From: Opitutales bacterium
GTDB lineage: Bacteria; Verrucomicrobiota; Verrucomicrobiia; Opitutales; UBA2987
Reading direction: 5' to 3'
DNA length: 12,731 bases
NCBI GenBank assembly: GCA_021772555.1
Contig: JAJFLT010000138.1
Span: 1 to 12,731 of the forward strand
Under the pieces are notes generated by a model. That model searched no databases and was not told the DNA's origin. It saw nothing but the letters and a program-made list of their open reading frames with translations. The translations under genes were made by a program, and so were the position numbers. This document shows positions 6,272 through 12,731 of the stretch, in pieces; position 1 is the stretch's first letter, and each line of letters opens with the position of its first letter.

Positions 6272-7296
6272 AATTCATCTCCGTATTTCCAAATATGCTC
6301 GAAGTTTCCTCCATTCTCAAACGAAAACTCAATTTCAACCGCTTTTCCTTTAAACCAGCCTGAAATCAACTTATCGCGTTCAGCGCAGTCTGTTACCAAT
6401 AAAGCCGTTGAAAGCGTTTCCGCATCAATGGGCGATTCCGAGACCACCGAGAGGAGCCTGTAACCGCCAACCGGATACCCGGTGAAAGGACTGATGATAT
6501 GACCGTGGCGTGCCTCATGAGATGAGTTATCAACTGGCGCATTGCCCGAAGTGGAAAGGGACGCGTCGGTCAGATCAAAGTTTTGAACGGAGCGACCACC
6601 CTCGAATAAATGGTCAATACCCACCGGCCAGGGTTTTCCTGTGGGGTGGTTGCCGATGACGCAAACCGAGCTTTCGCCGAAACTGATGAACGCACTCTCT
6701 ATTCCCTCGTATCGAAGGTATTGGAGCGTTTTTTGAACGGCGAATCCCTTCCCAAATCCACCCAAATCAATCGCCGCCAAGGGGTGATGAAAGCGCACCG
6801 TTTGCCGGTTGAAGTCCAGTTCGAGGTGGCGCATCCCGCATGCATCCAGTACGGAATTGATTTTTTCACAGGAGGGTTCCGCGAAATGTTCGTCTTGCTG
6901 AGCTTCTTTCCAGAAACGAATCAGGGGAAGCATGGCGATATCGAACGCACCCTTTGTTTTCTCATGGTATTCACTGCATAGAGAGAATACCTCACACAAT
7001 TCTTCATCGAGCGGAACCGGTTCATGAAAAGCACGCCGGTTAATACCTGAAATATTGCTGGCTTCGTCGAAGCGGCTTAATTTAGCCTCCAGGGTTTGGA
7101 TTAGTATTTCGACTGTTTCGGCCAGGGATTGCCCTTCTACTGCATCGATTCCCGGAACAACCAATTCAAACCGCGTCCCCATCGCGAAAAAACCATAATG
7201 AAAGACATCCATTACTTTGTCGCGGCCGGCATCAGATGAATGATTTTTTACCGGCGACGCGGTTTGAAATGCCCTGCTCATAATCTGAGATGCCAC
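6268..7296 (-). CDS. ApbE-like FAD:protein FMN transferase, without signal peptide
   Basis: The longest reading is 342 residues from a GTG at 7296; an ATG at 7281 is equally possible, and neither has a clear ribosome site. ApbE motifs occur in order: MGTRF (39-43), SGINRR (about 83-88), IDLGGFGKG (176-184), SFGESS (205-210, where classical ApbE has a glycine-rich NxGG-type loop), SLSTSGN (246-252), HGHIISPFTGYPV (264-276), and DAETLSTA (291-298, the metal-binding segment). ApbE proteins move FMN from FAD onto a Thr or Ser of a target protein. Most are periplasmic, but no signal peptide or lipobox is visible here. The only flavinylation motif I see in the window is in RnfG, which is normally flavinylated outside the cytoplasm. 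The target is therefore unknown, or the protein has diverged. It lies between two Gfo/Idh genes and is coupled by ATGA to the downstream one. Confidence 0.88.
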   Translation of the reverse strand: MASQIMSRAFQTASPVKNHSSDAGRDKVMDVFHYGFFAMGTRFELVVPGIDAVEGQSLAETVEILIQTLEAKLSRFDEASNISGINRRAFHEPVPLDEELCEVFSLCSEYHEKTKGAFDIAMLPLIRFWKEAQQDEHFAEPSCEKINSVLDACGMRHLELDFNRQTVRFHHPLAAIDLGGFGKGFAVQKTLQYLRYEGIESAFISFGESSVCVIGNHPTGKPWPVGIDHLFEGGRSVQNFDLTDASLSTSGNAPVDNSSHEARHGHIISPFTGYPVGGYRLLSVVSESPIDAETLSTALLVTDCAERDKLISGWFKGKAVEIEFSFENGGNFEHIWKYGDEL

Positions 7297-7325
7297 TTTG
7301 GGTCGAATGTAGAGGCCAAACGTTA

Positions 7326-8678
7326 TTATGAATAATGAAAAACCTTTCCGCCCGCTAGTACTTCCTGACGGTCTTCATCGAAAGTCACGAACTGACGCGT
7401 TCGCACCGCAGCGTTGGCCATGATGGTGGCAATGGAATGCTGATAGCCCGCCTCGACGGGTGCGTGGGGGTTTTTGCGGCTGCGCAGGCACTCCAACCAA
7501 TTCCGCATATGGTTCAAGGTCATTTCGTCGGAACCGGTATCGGCGGCAGTGACGGCGCCCCCGGCATCGGAGAGGGAAAAAGAATCCAGTAGATTAGGCT
7601 TCATATTCATGGTATCAGCGTATTTGGTTTCCAAACCGCCGTTTGACGAAACCTGATTGTTCTCCAGATTCAACTCCCCTCCATTGGAGTAATAAATTTC
7701 TTTCGTCCCGCCGGCGGAATTGGAAAATCGGGATGAATACTGGACCTGAAATCCCTTGCTGGCGTCATCCAGGGGCCCGTAGTCGAAAACCGCCGTCATG
7801 GTGTCGTAATTGCTACGCCCGTCTTTCCACAGATAAATACCGCCATTGGCGGTCACACTACGAGGATGGGGCAGCCCCGTAAACCAGTGTACCGTGTCGA
7901 TTTGATGACACATCCACTGGCCCGGAATCCCCGAAGAATAGGGCCAGAATAATCGGTACTCCAGGTATTTGCGAGCATCCCACTTCTCGCGCGGTCGATT
8001 GAGAATATACCGATCCCAGTCTGTATCGCTCTCTCGAATATCCGCTACCAACTGCGGACGCCGCCAACGTCCGGGCTGGTTCACGTTCCATGTCATCTCC
8101 ACAAATACGATATCGCCGAAGGCGCCCGTTTTGAGGTAGTCGTGGGCGGCGTGGTAGTTGCGGCCACTGCGTCGCTGCGAACCAATCTGAACAATTTTTT
8201 CCGAATCCCGAACTGTCTTCAAAGCGGCCCGATTATCGGCCATGGTTTCGGCAAATGGTTTTTCCGTGTAAACATCGCATCCCGCCTTAACTGCTTCCAT
8301 GGTATGAAGGGCGTGTTGGAAATCTGCCGTACTTATGATGACCGCATCCGGTTTCGCTTTTTCATAAAGCTCTTCATTATTGCGATAGCCGGGAACCTTG
8401 AGGTCGTATTCACGTTGGAAAAATTCACTACCATCTTTCCTCCTTCGGTTCCAAATATCGGAAATGCCGACAATCTCACAGTTAAATTTTGCCGTCAATT
8501 CCTGGAACGCAGGCAGAAGCGACTTCCGCGCCCTGTCGGAAAATCCGACAACACCCACACGCAAACGTTCGTTGGCGCCAATGACGCGACCATAACTCGA
8601 TGCAGAGAGCGCCGAGCCGGCCAATGCCAGCCCTGCGTTACGAATGAATTTCCGACGACTTTGTTTCATATCATGCAA
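7326..8678 (-). CDS. Tat-exported Gfo/Idh/MocA oxidoreductase
   Basis: This 450-residue protein begins with a twin-arginine signal (SRRKFIRNAG, residues 7-16, followed by an Ala-rich stretch to about residue 28). The Rossmann strand VGVVGFSDRAR (41-51) keeps the first glycines but lacks the usual GxGxxG ending. EKP is at 139-141, with the conserved lysine. MCHQIDTVHW (256-265) contains the probable catalytic histidine. The segment WNVNQPGRWRRP and the C-terminal domain are typical of large exported members in Bacteroidota, Planctomycetota and Verrucomicrobiota. The translation start may be Met1 or Met4; both precede the Tat motif. It lies nine bases after the DUF1080 gene and 29 bases before the ApbE-like gene, so all are probably one transcript. 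The role is probably redox chemistry on a glycoside or sugar outside the cytoplasm. The substrate is not known. Confidence 0.9.
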   Translation of the reverse strand: MHDMKQSRRKFIRNAGLALAGSALSASSYGRVIGANERLRVGVVGFSDRARKSLLPAFQELTAKFNCEIVGISDIWNRRRKDGSEFFQREYDLKVPGYRNNEELYEKAKPDAVIISTADFQHALHTMEAVKAGCDVYTEKPFAETMADNRAALKTVRDSEKIVQIGSQRRSGRNYHAAHDYLKTGAFGDIVFVEMTWNVNQPGRWRRPQLVADIRESDTDWDRYILNRPREKWDARKYLEYRLFWPYSSGIPGQWMCHQIDTVHWFTGLPHPRSVTANGGIYLWKDGRSNYDTMTAVFDYGPLDDASKGFQVQYSSRFSNSAGGTKEIYYSNGGELNLENNQVSSNGGLETKYADTMNMKPNLLDSFSLSDAGGAVTAADTGSDEMTLNHMRNWLECLRSRKNPHAPVEAGYQHSIATIMANAAVRTRQFVTFDEDRQEVLAGGKVFHYS

Positions 8679-8687
8679 GTTTAAGTT

Positions 8688-10070
8688 CTAATTATATTCA
8701 CGAATTTTAATACTGCGAAAATGCACTTCGTTGCCATGGTCCTGGAGCAGAATATGCCCTTTTGCTGCCAGGCCAAAATTCTTCCAATTCGCATACTTAC
8801 TTCGGGCGACAAGGGCGTGAAATAGATTCGATCCTCGTTCATATTCGAGCACCTTATACCCGTTAAGCCAATGTTGCACCGTATTGTCGGGGAGGACAAT
8901 CAGGCGTACATGATTCCACTCTCCCATCAACCTCGGCACCTGCCGGTGGGAAACAAATCGATCGGACGGTATCAAATCATAGAGCGACGCCAGGGTACGA
9001 TTACCGGCGGCCCCTTTTTTGGCATCGGGATGCTTCTCGTCATCCAGAATTTGGTATTCGAGACCAATGGCTGAGCCGGAGGTATTGCCATACTCTTCGG
9101 TCACAAAATATTTAATACCGCTGTTGGCGCCTTTCGTCAGTTTGAATTCAAGCTGCAACTCGAATGCGCCATATTCGTGCTCGGTCACAATGTCTCCGCC
9201 GTGACGGGCTTCGCTTCCGCCTGACTCCTCAACCATGAGCTTGCCGTTTTCGATCTTCCAACCCAATTCTGGAAACTGGCTCAGGTGGGCACCCCGCCAG
9301 CCTTTGGTCGATTGACCATCCCACAAGAGCTTCCAACCCAGCGCACTCTCTTCAGAATTTAGCCGATTGGGAATCAGGTTGCGGATAAACATATCATCCA
9401 CCGGAGATGTTCGCAGATTTTCCGTCCTGATGCGGATATTCCGCCAAAAAATGTGCCGCCCGGCTTCGTGCGGCTCTTTGATTGAGTGCACTTGCAGGGC
9501 GATAAAACCTTCAGCCGTGAGATCGTCGATGACATGCGCTACGGGCACACTATTCAGCCATGTGCGCAAAGAATTACCGATCGCTTCGATCCGCAAGTGG
9601 TTCCATCGGCCGAAATTGTAGAGGCTTTTGGCGTGTGGATTGAAGTCCACTGTATAAAGCCAACCGCGGCGCGCTTCATCATAGATGCCACCGGTCCATG
9701 CGCGCTGCGAGGGATCGATTTCGTATTGGTATCCATGCACCCGCCCTTCCCGATAATCCGGCTTGCTTAAGCTGCGAAATTGAATGCCGGAATTGCTGAC
9801 GCCCTCTTGCTTGAATTCGAGCTCCAGTACGAAGTCACTAAAGACCCGATCGGTTGCGAGAAAACTGTTGGGAGATCCGGCAACGGTCGTCCCGACGATG
9901 GCTCCATCCATGACCAAATAATGAGCTGTGCCATTGACCCTGTTCCAACCGCCCAAATCTCTACCATTAAATAGGTATTCCCAATCGCCTTGAGCAAAAC
10001 CCGTGACCGTCGAACAAAACAGGTAGAATAGAATTCCAATTGGATTTATGATTGCGTTACATTTAATCAT
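8688..10070 (-). CDS. Secreted protein with two DUF1080 (3-keto-disaccharide hydrolase-like) domains
   Basis: This 460-residue protein has an N-terminal hydrophobic signal (about residues 8-27, likely cut near GFA-QG). Two copies of the jelly-roll DUF1080 domain follow. Domain 1 (about 30-215) begins WEYLFNGRDLGGW and contains NSGIQFRS (93-100) and GYQYEID (113-119). Domain 2 (about 245-458) begins GWKLLWDGQSTKGW and contains NSGIKYFV (316-323) and GLEYQILDD (336-344). DUF1080 proteins include enzymes that cleave 3-keto-glycosides made by Gfo/Idh oxidoreductases. Two Gfo/Idh genes follow in the same operon, the first only nine bases away. It is the first gene of the operon. Whether both domains are catalytic or one only binds substrate cannot be told here; their internal motifs differ. 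Confidence 0.9.
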   Translation of the reverse strand: MIKCNAIINPIGILFYLFCSTVTGFAQGDWEYLFNGRDLGGWNRVNGTAHYLVMDGAIVGTTVAGSPNSFLATDRVFSDFVLELEFKQEGVSNSGIQFRSLSKPDYREGRVHGYQYEIDPSQRAWTGGIYDEARRGWLYTVDFNPHAKSLYNFGRWNHLRIEAIGNSLRTWLNSVPVAHVIDDLTAEGFIALQVHSIKEPHEAGRHIFWRNIRIRTENLRTSPVDDMFIRNLIPNRLNSEESALGWKLLWDGQSTKGWRGAHLSQFPELGWKIENGKLMVEESGGSEARHGGDIVTEHEYGAFELQLEFKLTKGANSGIKYFVTEEYGNTSGSAIGLEYQILDDEKHPDAKKGAAGNRTLASLYDLIPSDRFVSHRQVPRLMGEWNHVRLIVLPDNTVQHWLNGYKVLEYERGSNLFHALVARSKYANWKNFGLAAKGHILLQDHGNEVHFRSIKIREYN

Positions 10071-10291
10071 ATTTGCGTTTATTCTCTACTGCCTAAGACC
10101 AAGGATTTTTGTTAAGTCCACATCGGTTGCACTAAGTAAAAGATGATTCTCAAATCCGGCAAGCAAAAGGTTACCAGCGGTATTCAGGATAATGTTTACC
10201 AAGATAATGCATCCGGTTTATTCTTGCAATACTGAACGATTCGATGTTGATAATAAGGGCGGTTTATGGCGAACAAAATTGGAGAAATCTT
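10071..10291. promoter_or_regulatory. Divergent intergenic region between two Gfo/Idh transcription units
   Basis: This gap separates the leftward DUF1080 operon from the rightward Gfo/Idh gene and must hold promoters for one or both. TTGCAA (10224-10229) and GATAAT (10249-10254) resemble -35 and -10 boxes facing right, but the 19-base spacer is long. GATAATG occurs twice (10188-10194 and 10203-10209), with a third partial copy at 10249-10254. This could be chance or a regulator site. Confidence 0.35.
10281..10284 (+). promoter_or_regulatory. Shine-Dalgarno site deciding the third Gfo/Idh start
   Basis: GGAG lies seven bases before the ATG at 10292. The open frame extends up to an ATG at 10244, but that start has no ribosome site and would add 16 residues ahead of an already long Tat N-region. 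Confidence 0.5.
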
Positions 10292-11818
10292 ATGAGCGAA
10301 AAACAATACGGCAATAGGTTAAAATCTCAAGCGGATCACGAGGAATCGGGGGTGTCTAAACCTGAATCCTGGGACCGGCGAAAATTCCTGAAAGCTTCCG
10401 CCAACGCAGGCGTGGCGGCAGTAATTTCGCAGGCACCCGTACTTTCGGCAGTGGAGGCGGGAAAAGACAAAAAACGTTATGCCATCGTCGGAACCGGCTC
10501 GCGCTGCCGTATGTATCAACGGGCGATTGAGAACGATTACTCGAAATACGCGGATCTGGTTGGATTATGCGATGTTAATATTGGACGGTTGAAATTGGCG
10601 CAGGAAAGGTCGAGACAGCATGGTAAACCCGTGCCACCGATCTTTATGGCGGGAGAATTTGACCAAATGATAGCCGAGCAAAAGCCCGACACGGTGATCG
10701 TGACCACGGTGGACGGATATCATCATCTCTACATTATCCGGGGGATGGAGCTCGGCTGCGATGTTATCAGTGAAAAACCGATGACGACAGATGCCGGTAA
10801 GTGCCAAAAAATTGTCGATACCCAGCGCAAAACCGGAAAGCGCTGCACCATTACATTTAACTATCGCTATTCTCCACCGCGCACCCAGCTCAAAGACATT
10901 CTCATGAGCGGTGAAATCGGAGAAGTCCTTTCGGTTGATTTTCATTGGATGCTGAATACCTTTCACGGGGCTGATTATTTCCGCCGCTGGCATAGCCAGA
11001 AAAAATATTCGGGTGGTCTTATGGTGCACAAGGCGACCCATCATTTCGATCTCGTGAACTGGCTCCTGTCAGCCGTTCCGGTTATCGTTGGGGCTACCGG
11101 CAAACGTGAATTCTACACCCCGAAGATGGCCAAAAGAATCGGACTGTCCAGTTACCATGAGCGCTGCCATACCTGTCCGGAAAAGGACATTTGTGGTTTT
11201 GAAATGGACCTGTCGGCCAGCGAGTCGCTCAAGGCTTTATACCTCGATAATGAAAAATACGATGGGTATTACCGCGACCGCTGTGTATTTCGCCCCGATA
11301 TCGACATTGAGGACACAATGAACGTATTGGTCACTTATGATAACGGCGTGACCCTATCCTACTCGCTCAACGCCTTCAATTCCTGGGAAGGCCACACCAT
11401 CATTTTCAATGGCACCAAAGGCCGCATCGAGCATACCAGCAAAGAAAAAATATACGTCAGCGGCACCAATACCGAACAAGGCGGCATCGTCAGAGGCGGT
11501 ACCAGCACAGTCATCATTCCACTTCGCGGTCCGACCCGCGCGGTGGAAGTTTGGTCCGGCGAGGGAAGCCACGGTGGGGGGGACAAAGTTTTGCTGGACG
11601 ACCTCTTCCTTCCCAATCCACCAAAGGACAAATACCTGCGGGCTGCCGACCAACGAGCCGGCGCTTATTCGATACTAACAGGAGTAGCCGCCAACCGCAG
11701 TATCGAGACCGGCAATTTCGTAAAAATACCGGACCTGGTAAAAGAAATAGGAATGCCCTCATATCCTGCTATGCCTCCCAAGGTTGGGCCATTGCCCATG
11801 CCCGCCAAAAACAGTTAG
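10292..11818 (+). CDS. Tat-type Gfo/Idh/MocA oxidoreductase with a four-cysteine insertion
   Basis: This 508-residue protein has a hydrophilic N-terminus, then a twin-arginine motif (DRRKFLKAS, 28-36) and a short hydrophobic stretch. The Rossmann segment YAIVGTGSRC is at about 63-72, EKP at 161-163, and the histidine region ATHHFDLVNW marks the active site. It then differs from the other two copies: a C-terminal-domain insertion carries Cys292, Cys295 and Cys301 (CHTCPEKDIC) and later Cys331 (RDRCVF), a CxxCx5C...C pattern that could bind a metal or an Fe-S cluster. After this comes the usual sheet (DTMNVLVTYDNGVTLSYS). It is transcribed away from the DUF1080 operon. It probably belongs to the same glycoside metabolism, but the substrate and the purpose of the cysteines are unknown. 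I see no convincing terminator after the stop. Confidence 0.88.
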   Translation: MSEKQYGNRLKSQADHEESGVSKPESWDRRKFLKASANAGVAAVISQAPVLSAVEAGKDKKRYAIVGTGSRCRMYQRAIENDYSKYADLVGLCDVNIGRLKLAQERSRQHGKPVPPIFMAGEFDQMIAEQKPDTVIVTTVDGYHHLYIIRGMELGCDVISEKPMTTDAGKCQKIVDTQRKTGKRCTITFNYRYSPPRTQLKDILMSGEIGEVLSVDFHWMLNTFHGADYFRRWHSQKKYSGGLMVHKATHHFDLVNWLLSAVPVIVGATGKREFYTPKMAKRIGLSSYHERCHTCPEKDICGFEMDLSASESLKALYLDNEKYDGYYRDRCVFRPDIDIEDTMNVLVTYDNGVTLSYSLNAFNSWEGHTIIFNGTKGRIEHTSKEKIYVSGTNTEQGGIVRGGTSTVIIPLRGPTRAVEVWSGEGSHGGGDKVLLDDLFLPNPPKDKYLRAADQRAGAYSILTGVAANRSIETGNFVKIPDLVKEIGMPSYPAMPPKVGPLPMPAKNS

Positions 11819-12196
11819 ATTCGAGAAAATGGCGTTGCCACAATCTTCAAACTTTGGGCCAGCTATTCCCCATTTTTGCTTAGACGCCCTCTTAGTATTA
11901 CCGATGGGCCTAGGCATTAACACCCGACCATCACCATTGATAACCATCGCTTCTTCCGGAGCCTCCAGCTCGCCGTGGCTGATTTCTTTAATCACATTAC
12001 CAACCACCAACACATCCACTTCGTTTTGAAGATGGTCGTTCTTCCCATCAAAAACCCGCACATTTCGAAACAAAACGGCACCAGGCATTTCCGATTGCCC
12101 CGCATGAACAAAGCCGCTCGAAATGACATACGAGATACAGGCTGCAACGATGAAAAAAAGATGTGCCCTTCGCACTTTATTAAATTGGTAATTCAT
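11759..12196 (-). pseudogene. 5' stump of a secreted amidohydrolase (truncated)
   Basis: From the ATG at 12196 the translation begins with a signal peptide (basic NKVRRAH, then a hydrophobic segment ending near FVHAGQ). It then matches the N-terminus of imidazolonepropionase/prolidase-like amidohydrolases: VLFRNVRVFDG, VLVVGNVIKEIS, and VINGDGRVLMP. Intact members continue with GLID-x-H-x-H, the first metal ligands. Here the sequence turns to RPIGNTKRASK and homology is lost at about 11910. The frame then runs on without family resemblance and ends antisense inside the Gfo/Idh gene. Without metal ligands or barrel it cannot be an active hydrolase. A possible leaderless promoter (TTGCGG at 12235-12230, TCTAAT at 12212-12207, 17-base spacer) lies just upstream. 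A secreted short peptide cannot be excluded, but decay is the simpler reading. Confidence 0.65.
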
Positions 12197-12202
12197 AATA
12201 GT

Positions 12203-12235
12203 GAACATTAGAATACAAAACCTTACCAACCGCAA
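12203..12235 (-). promoter_or_regulatory. Possible promoter of the amidohydrolase stump
   Basis: Reading leftward, TTGCGG and TCTAAT are separated by 17 bases. The -10 box has five of six consensus bases and the -35 is weak. It would start transcription only a few bases before the ATG at 12196, giving an almost leaderless message, which fits the lack of a ribosome site there. This may be chance in AT-rich DNA. Confidence 0.25.
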
Positions 12236-12260
12236 GCTTTTTTATCATACAAAACGCATA

Positions 12261-12277
12261 TTAATATTTTTTATTAA
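12261..12277. repeat. AT-rich perfect inverted repeat
   Basis: TTAATA and TATTAA flank five T residues, giving a 6-bp stem in an AT-rich gap between the amidohydrolase stump and the Rhs fragment. The T-rich loop and A/T-only stem make it a poor terminator. It sits at the boundary of two broken genes. Confidence 0.35.
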
Positions 12278-12300
12278 CCAATCTTAACCATCAACGAGAT

Positions 12301-12731
12301 AGAAGAAAACTTGCCTTCCTAGACACCTTAAATCGCAAATCGGCCAAGGTGGACAACAACAGTCCGAATACTTACACGGCCAACAACGTCTATGATTATT
12401 CGAACCGGAATGTACCCAATAAATTGTTATTCAGCGTCCTGGCCGATGCCAGCACGGTTAAGATCAATGGGGTGGCGGCCTCCAGCGACAATGAGTATTA
12501 TTATCGCGAATTGACGGTGGCCAATGCCGATACGGATACTTACCAGAACGTCATTATTGAGGCGACCAAGACGAATGCCGGGACGGGCGGAACAGATGCC
12601 TTAGCGAAGCTGGAGTTCAATTACGACTTCCTGGACCGTCGGGTGGAAAAGATCATCAAAGATAACTGGACGGGGGCGGCAACGTTACGGACCTGATCGA
12701 CAAGTCGGACGGCTCGCTGGTAGCGGTTTAT
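12301..12731 (+). pseudogene. Rhs/YD-repeat gene fragment, frameshifted and internally deleted
   Basis: The frame is open from 12265 without a convincing start. Recognisable sequence begins near LDTLNRKSAKVDNN (12319 onward) and has the Rhs/YD-repeat character: YDYSNRN, VKINGVAA, a segment with EYYYRELTVAN, and FNYDFLDRRVEKI. The frame stops at 12694-12696. A second frame that is open from 12675 to the window end reads GGNVTDLIDKSDGSLVAVY, the usual Rhs core motif (G-N-V-T-x-L-x-D). In intact proteins of this type, a stretch such as the VYDGWNLI segment separates DRRVEKI from GGNVTDL; here they abut out of frame at a G-rich site (12671-12680). Rhs proteins are large secreted toxin-delivery or surface proteins, so this piece is a non-functional remnant. 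The gene may continue beyond the window. Confidence 0.7.

Noticed and set aside
8142..8684. Open frame on the + strand opposite the Tat Gfo/Idh gene
   Set aside because: It mirrors a gene with a clear Tat signal, Rossmann fold and EKP motif, and shows no domain of its own.
10224..10254. TTGCAA/GATAAT as a firm promoter for the third Gfo/Idh gene
   Set aside because: The 19-base spacer is longer than usual and the AT-rich gap offers several equally weak alternatives, so it is noted only inside the intergenic entry.
1..12731. CRISPR array, tRNA, rRNA or intact insertion sequence
   Set aside because: No regularly spaced repeats, cloverleaf, ribosomal sequence or transposase was seen on reading both strands. 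A tRNA scan was not possible here.

Overview
The window reads as a chromosomal segment of a Gram-negative bacterium, most likely of the PVC group (Verrucomicrobiota, perhaps Opitutae- or Kiritimatiellae-like; Planctomycetota is the main alternative). The reasons are an RNF operon, several Tat-exported Gfo/Idh/MocA oxidoreductases, a tandem DUF1080 protein, an SSS symporter, and an Rhs remnant of a type I associate with Verrucomicrobiota. The taxonomy is inference from gene content only.

Region 1 (1-2607, + strand) is the 3' part of an RNF (ferredoxin:NAD+ oxidoreductase, ion-pumping) operon: the end of rnfG with its covalent-FMN motif, rnfE, rnfA, then two less expected genes. One encodes a 75-residue single-TM, cysteine-rich protein that resembles NqrM in architecture. 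The other encodes a plant-type ferredoxin-NAD(P)+ reductase-like flavoprotein. Any rnfB, rnfC and rnfD would lie upstream of the window. A 63-residue membrane protein (2601-2792, - strand) converges on the end of this operon.

Region 2 (3040-4691, + strand) is a two-gene transport unit: an 81-residue two-TM protein overlapping (ATGA) a sodium:solute symporter.

Region 3 (10070 down to 4716, - strand) is a compact five-gene operon: secreted double-DUF1080 protein, Tat-dependent Gfo/Idh, ApbE-like FMN transferase, second Tat-dependent Gfo/Idh, and an 89-residue two-TM protein. The last three genes are joined by ATGA overlaps. Gfo/Idh plus DUF1080 is the enzyme pairing of 3-keto-glycoside breakdown, so the operon probably handles a glycoside outside the cytoplasm, with the nearby symporter as a candidate importer. 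Why an FMN transferase without a signal peptide and a tiny membrane protein belong to it is unexplained, and this is the most interesting part of the window.

Region 4 (10292-11818, + strand) is a third, divergent Tat-type Gfo/Idh protein with an unusual four-cysteine insertion.

Region 5 (about 11819-12731) is decayed DNA: the 5' stump of a secreted amidohydrolase that loses homology just before its metal-binding motif, an AT-rich gap with a small palindrome, and a fragment of an Rhs/YD-repeat gene that is frameshifted and appears internally deleted. I see no tRNA, rRNA, CRISPR array or intact mobile element.
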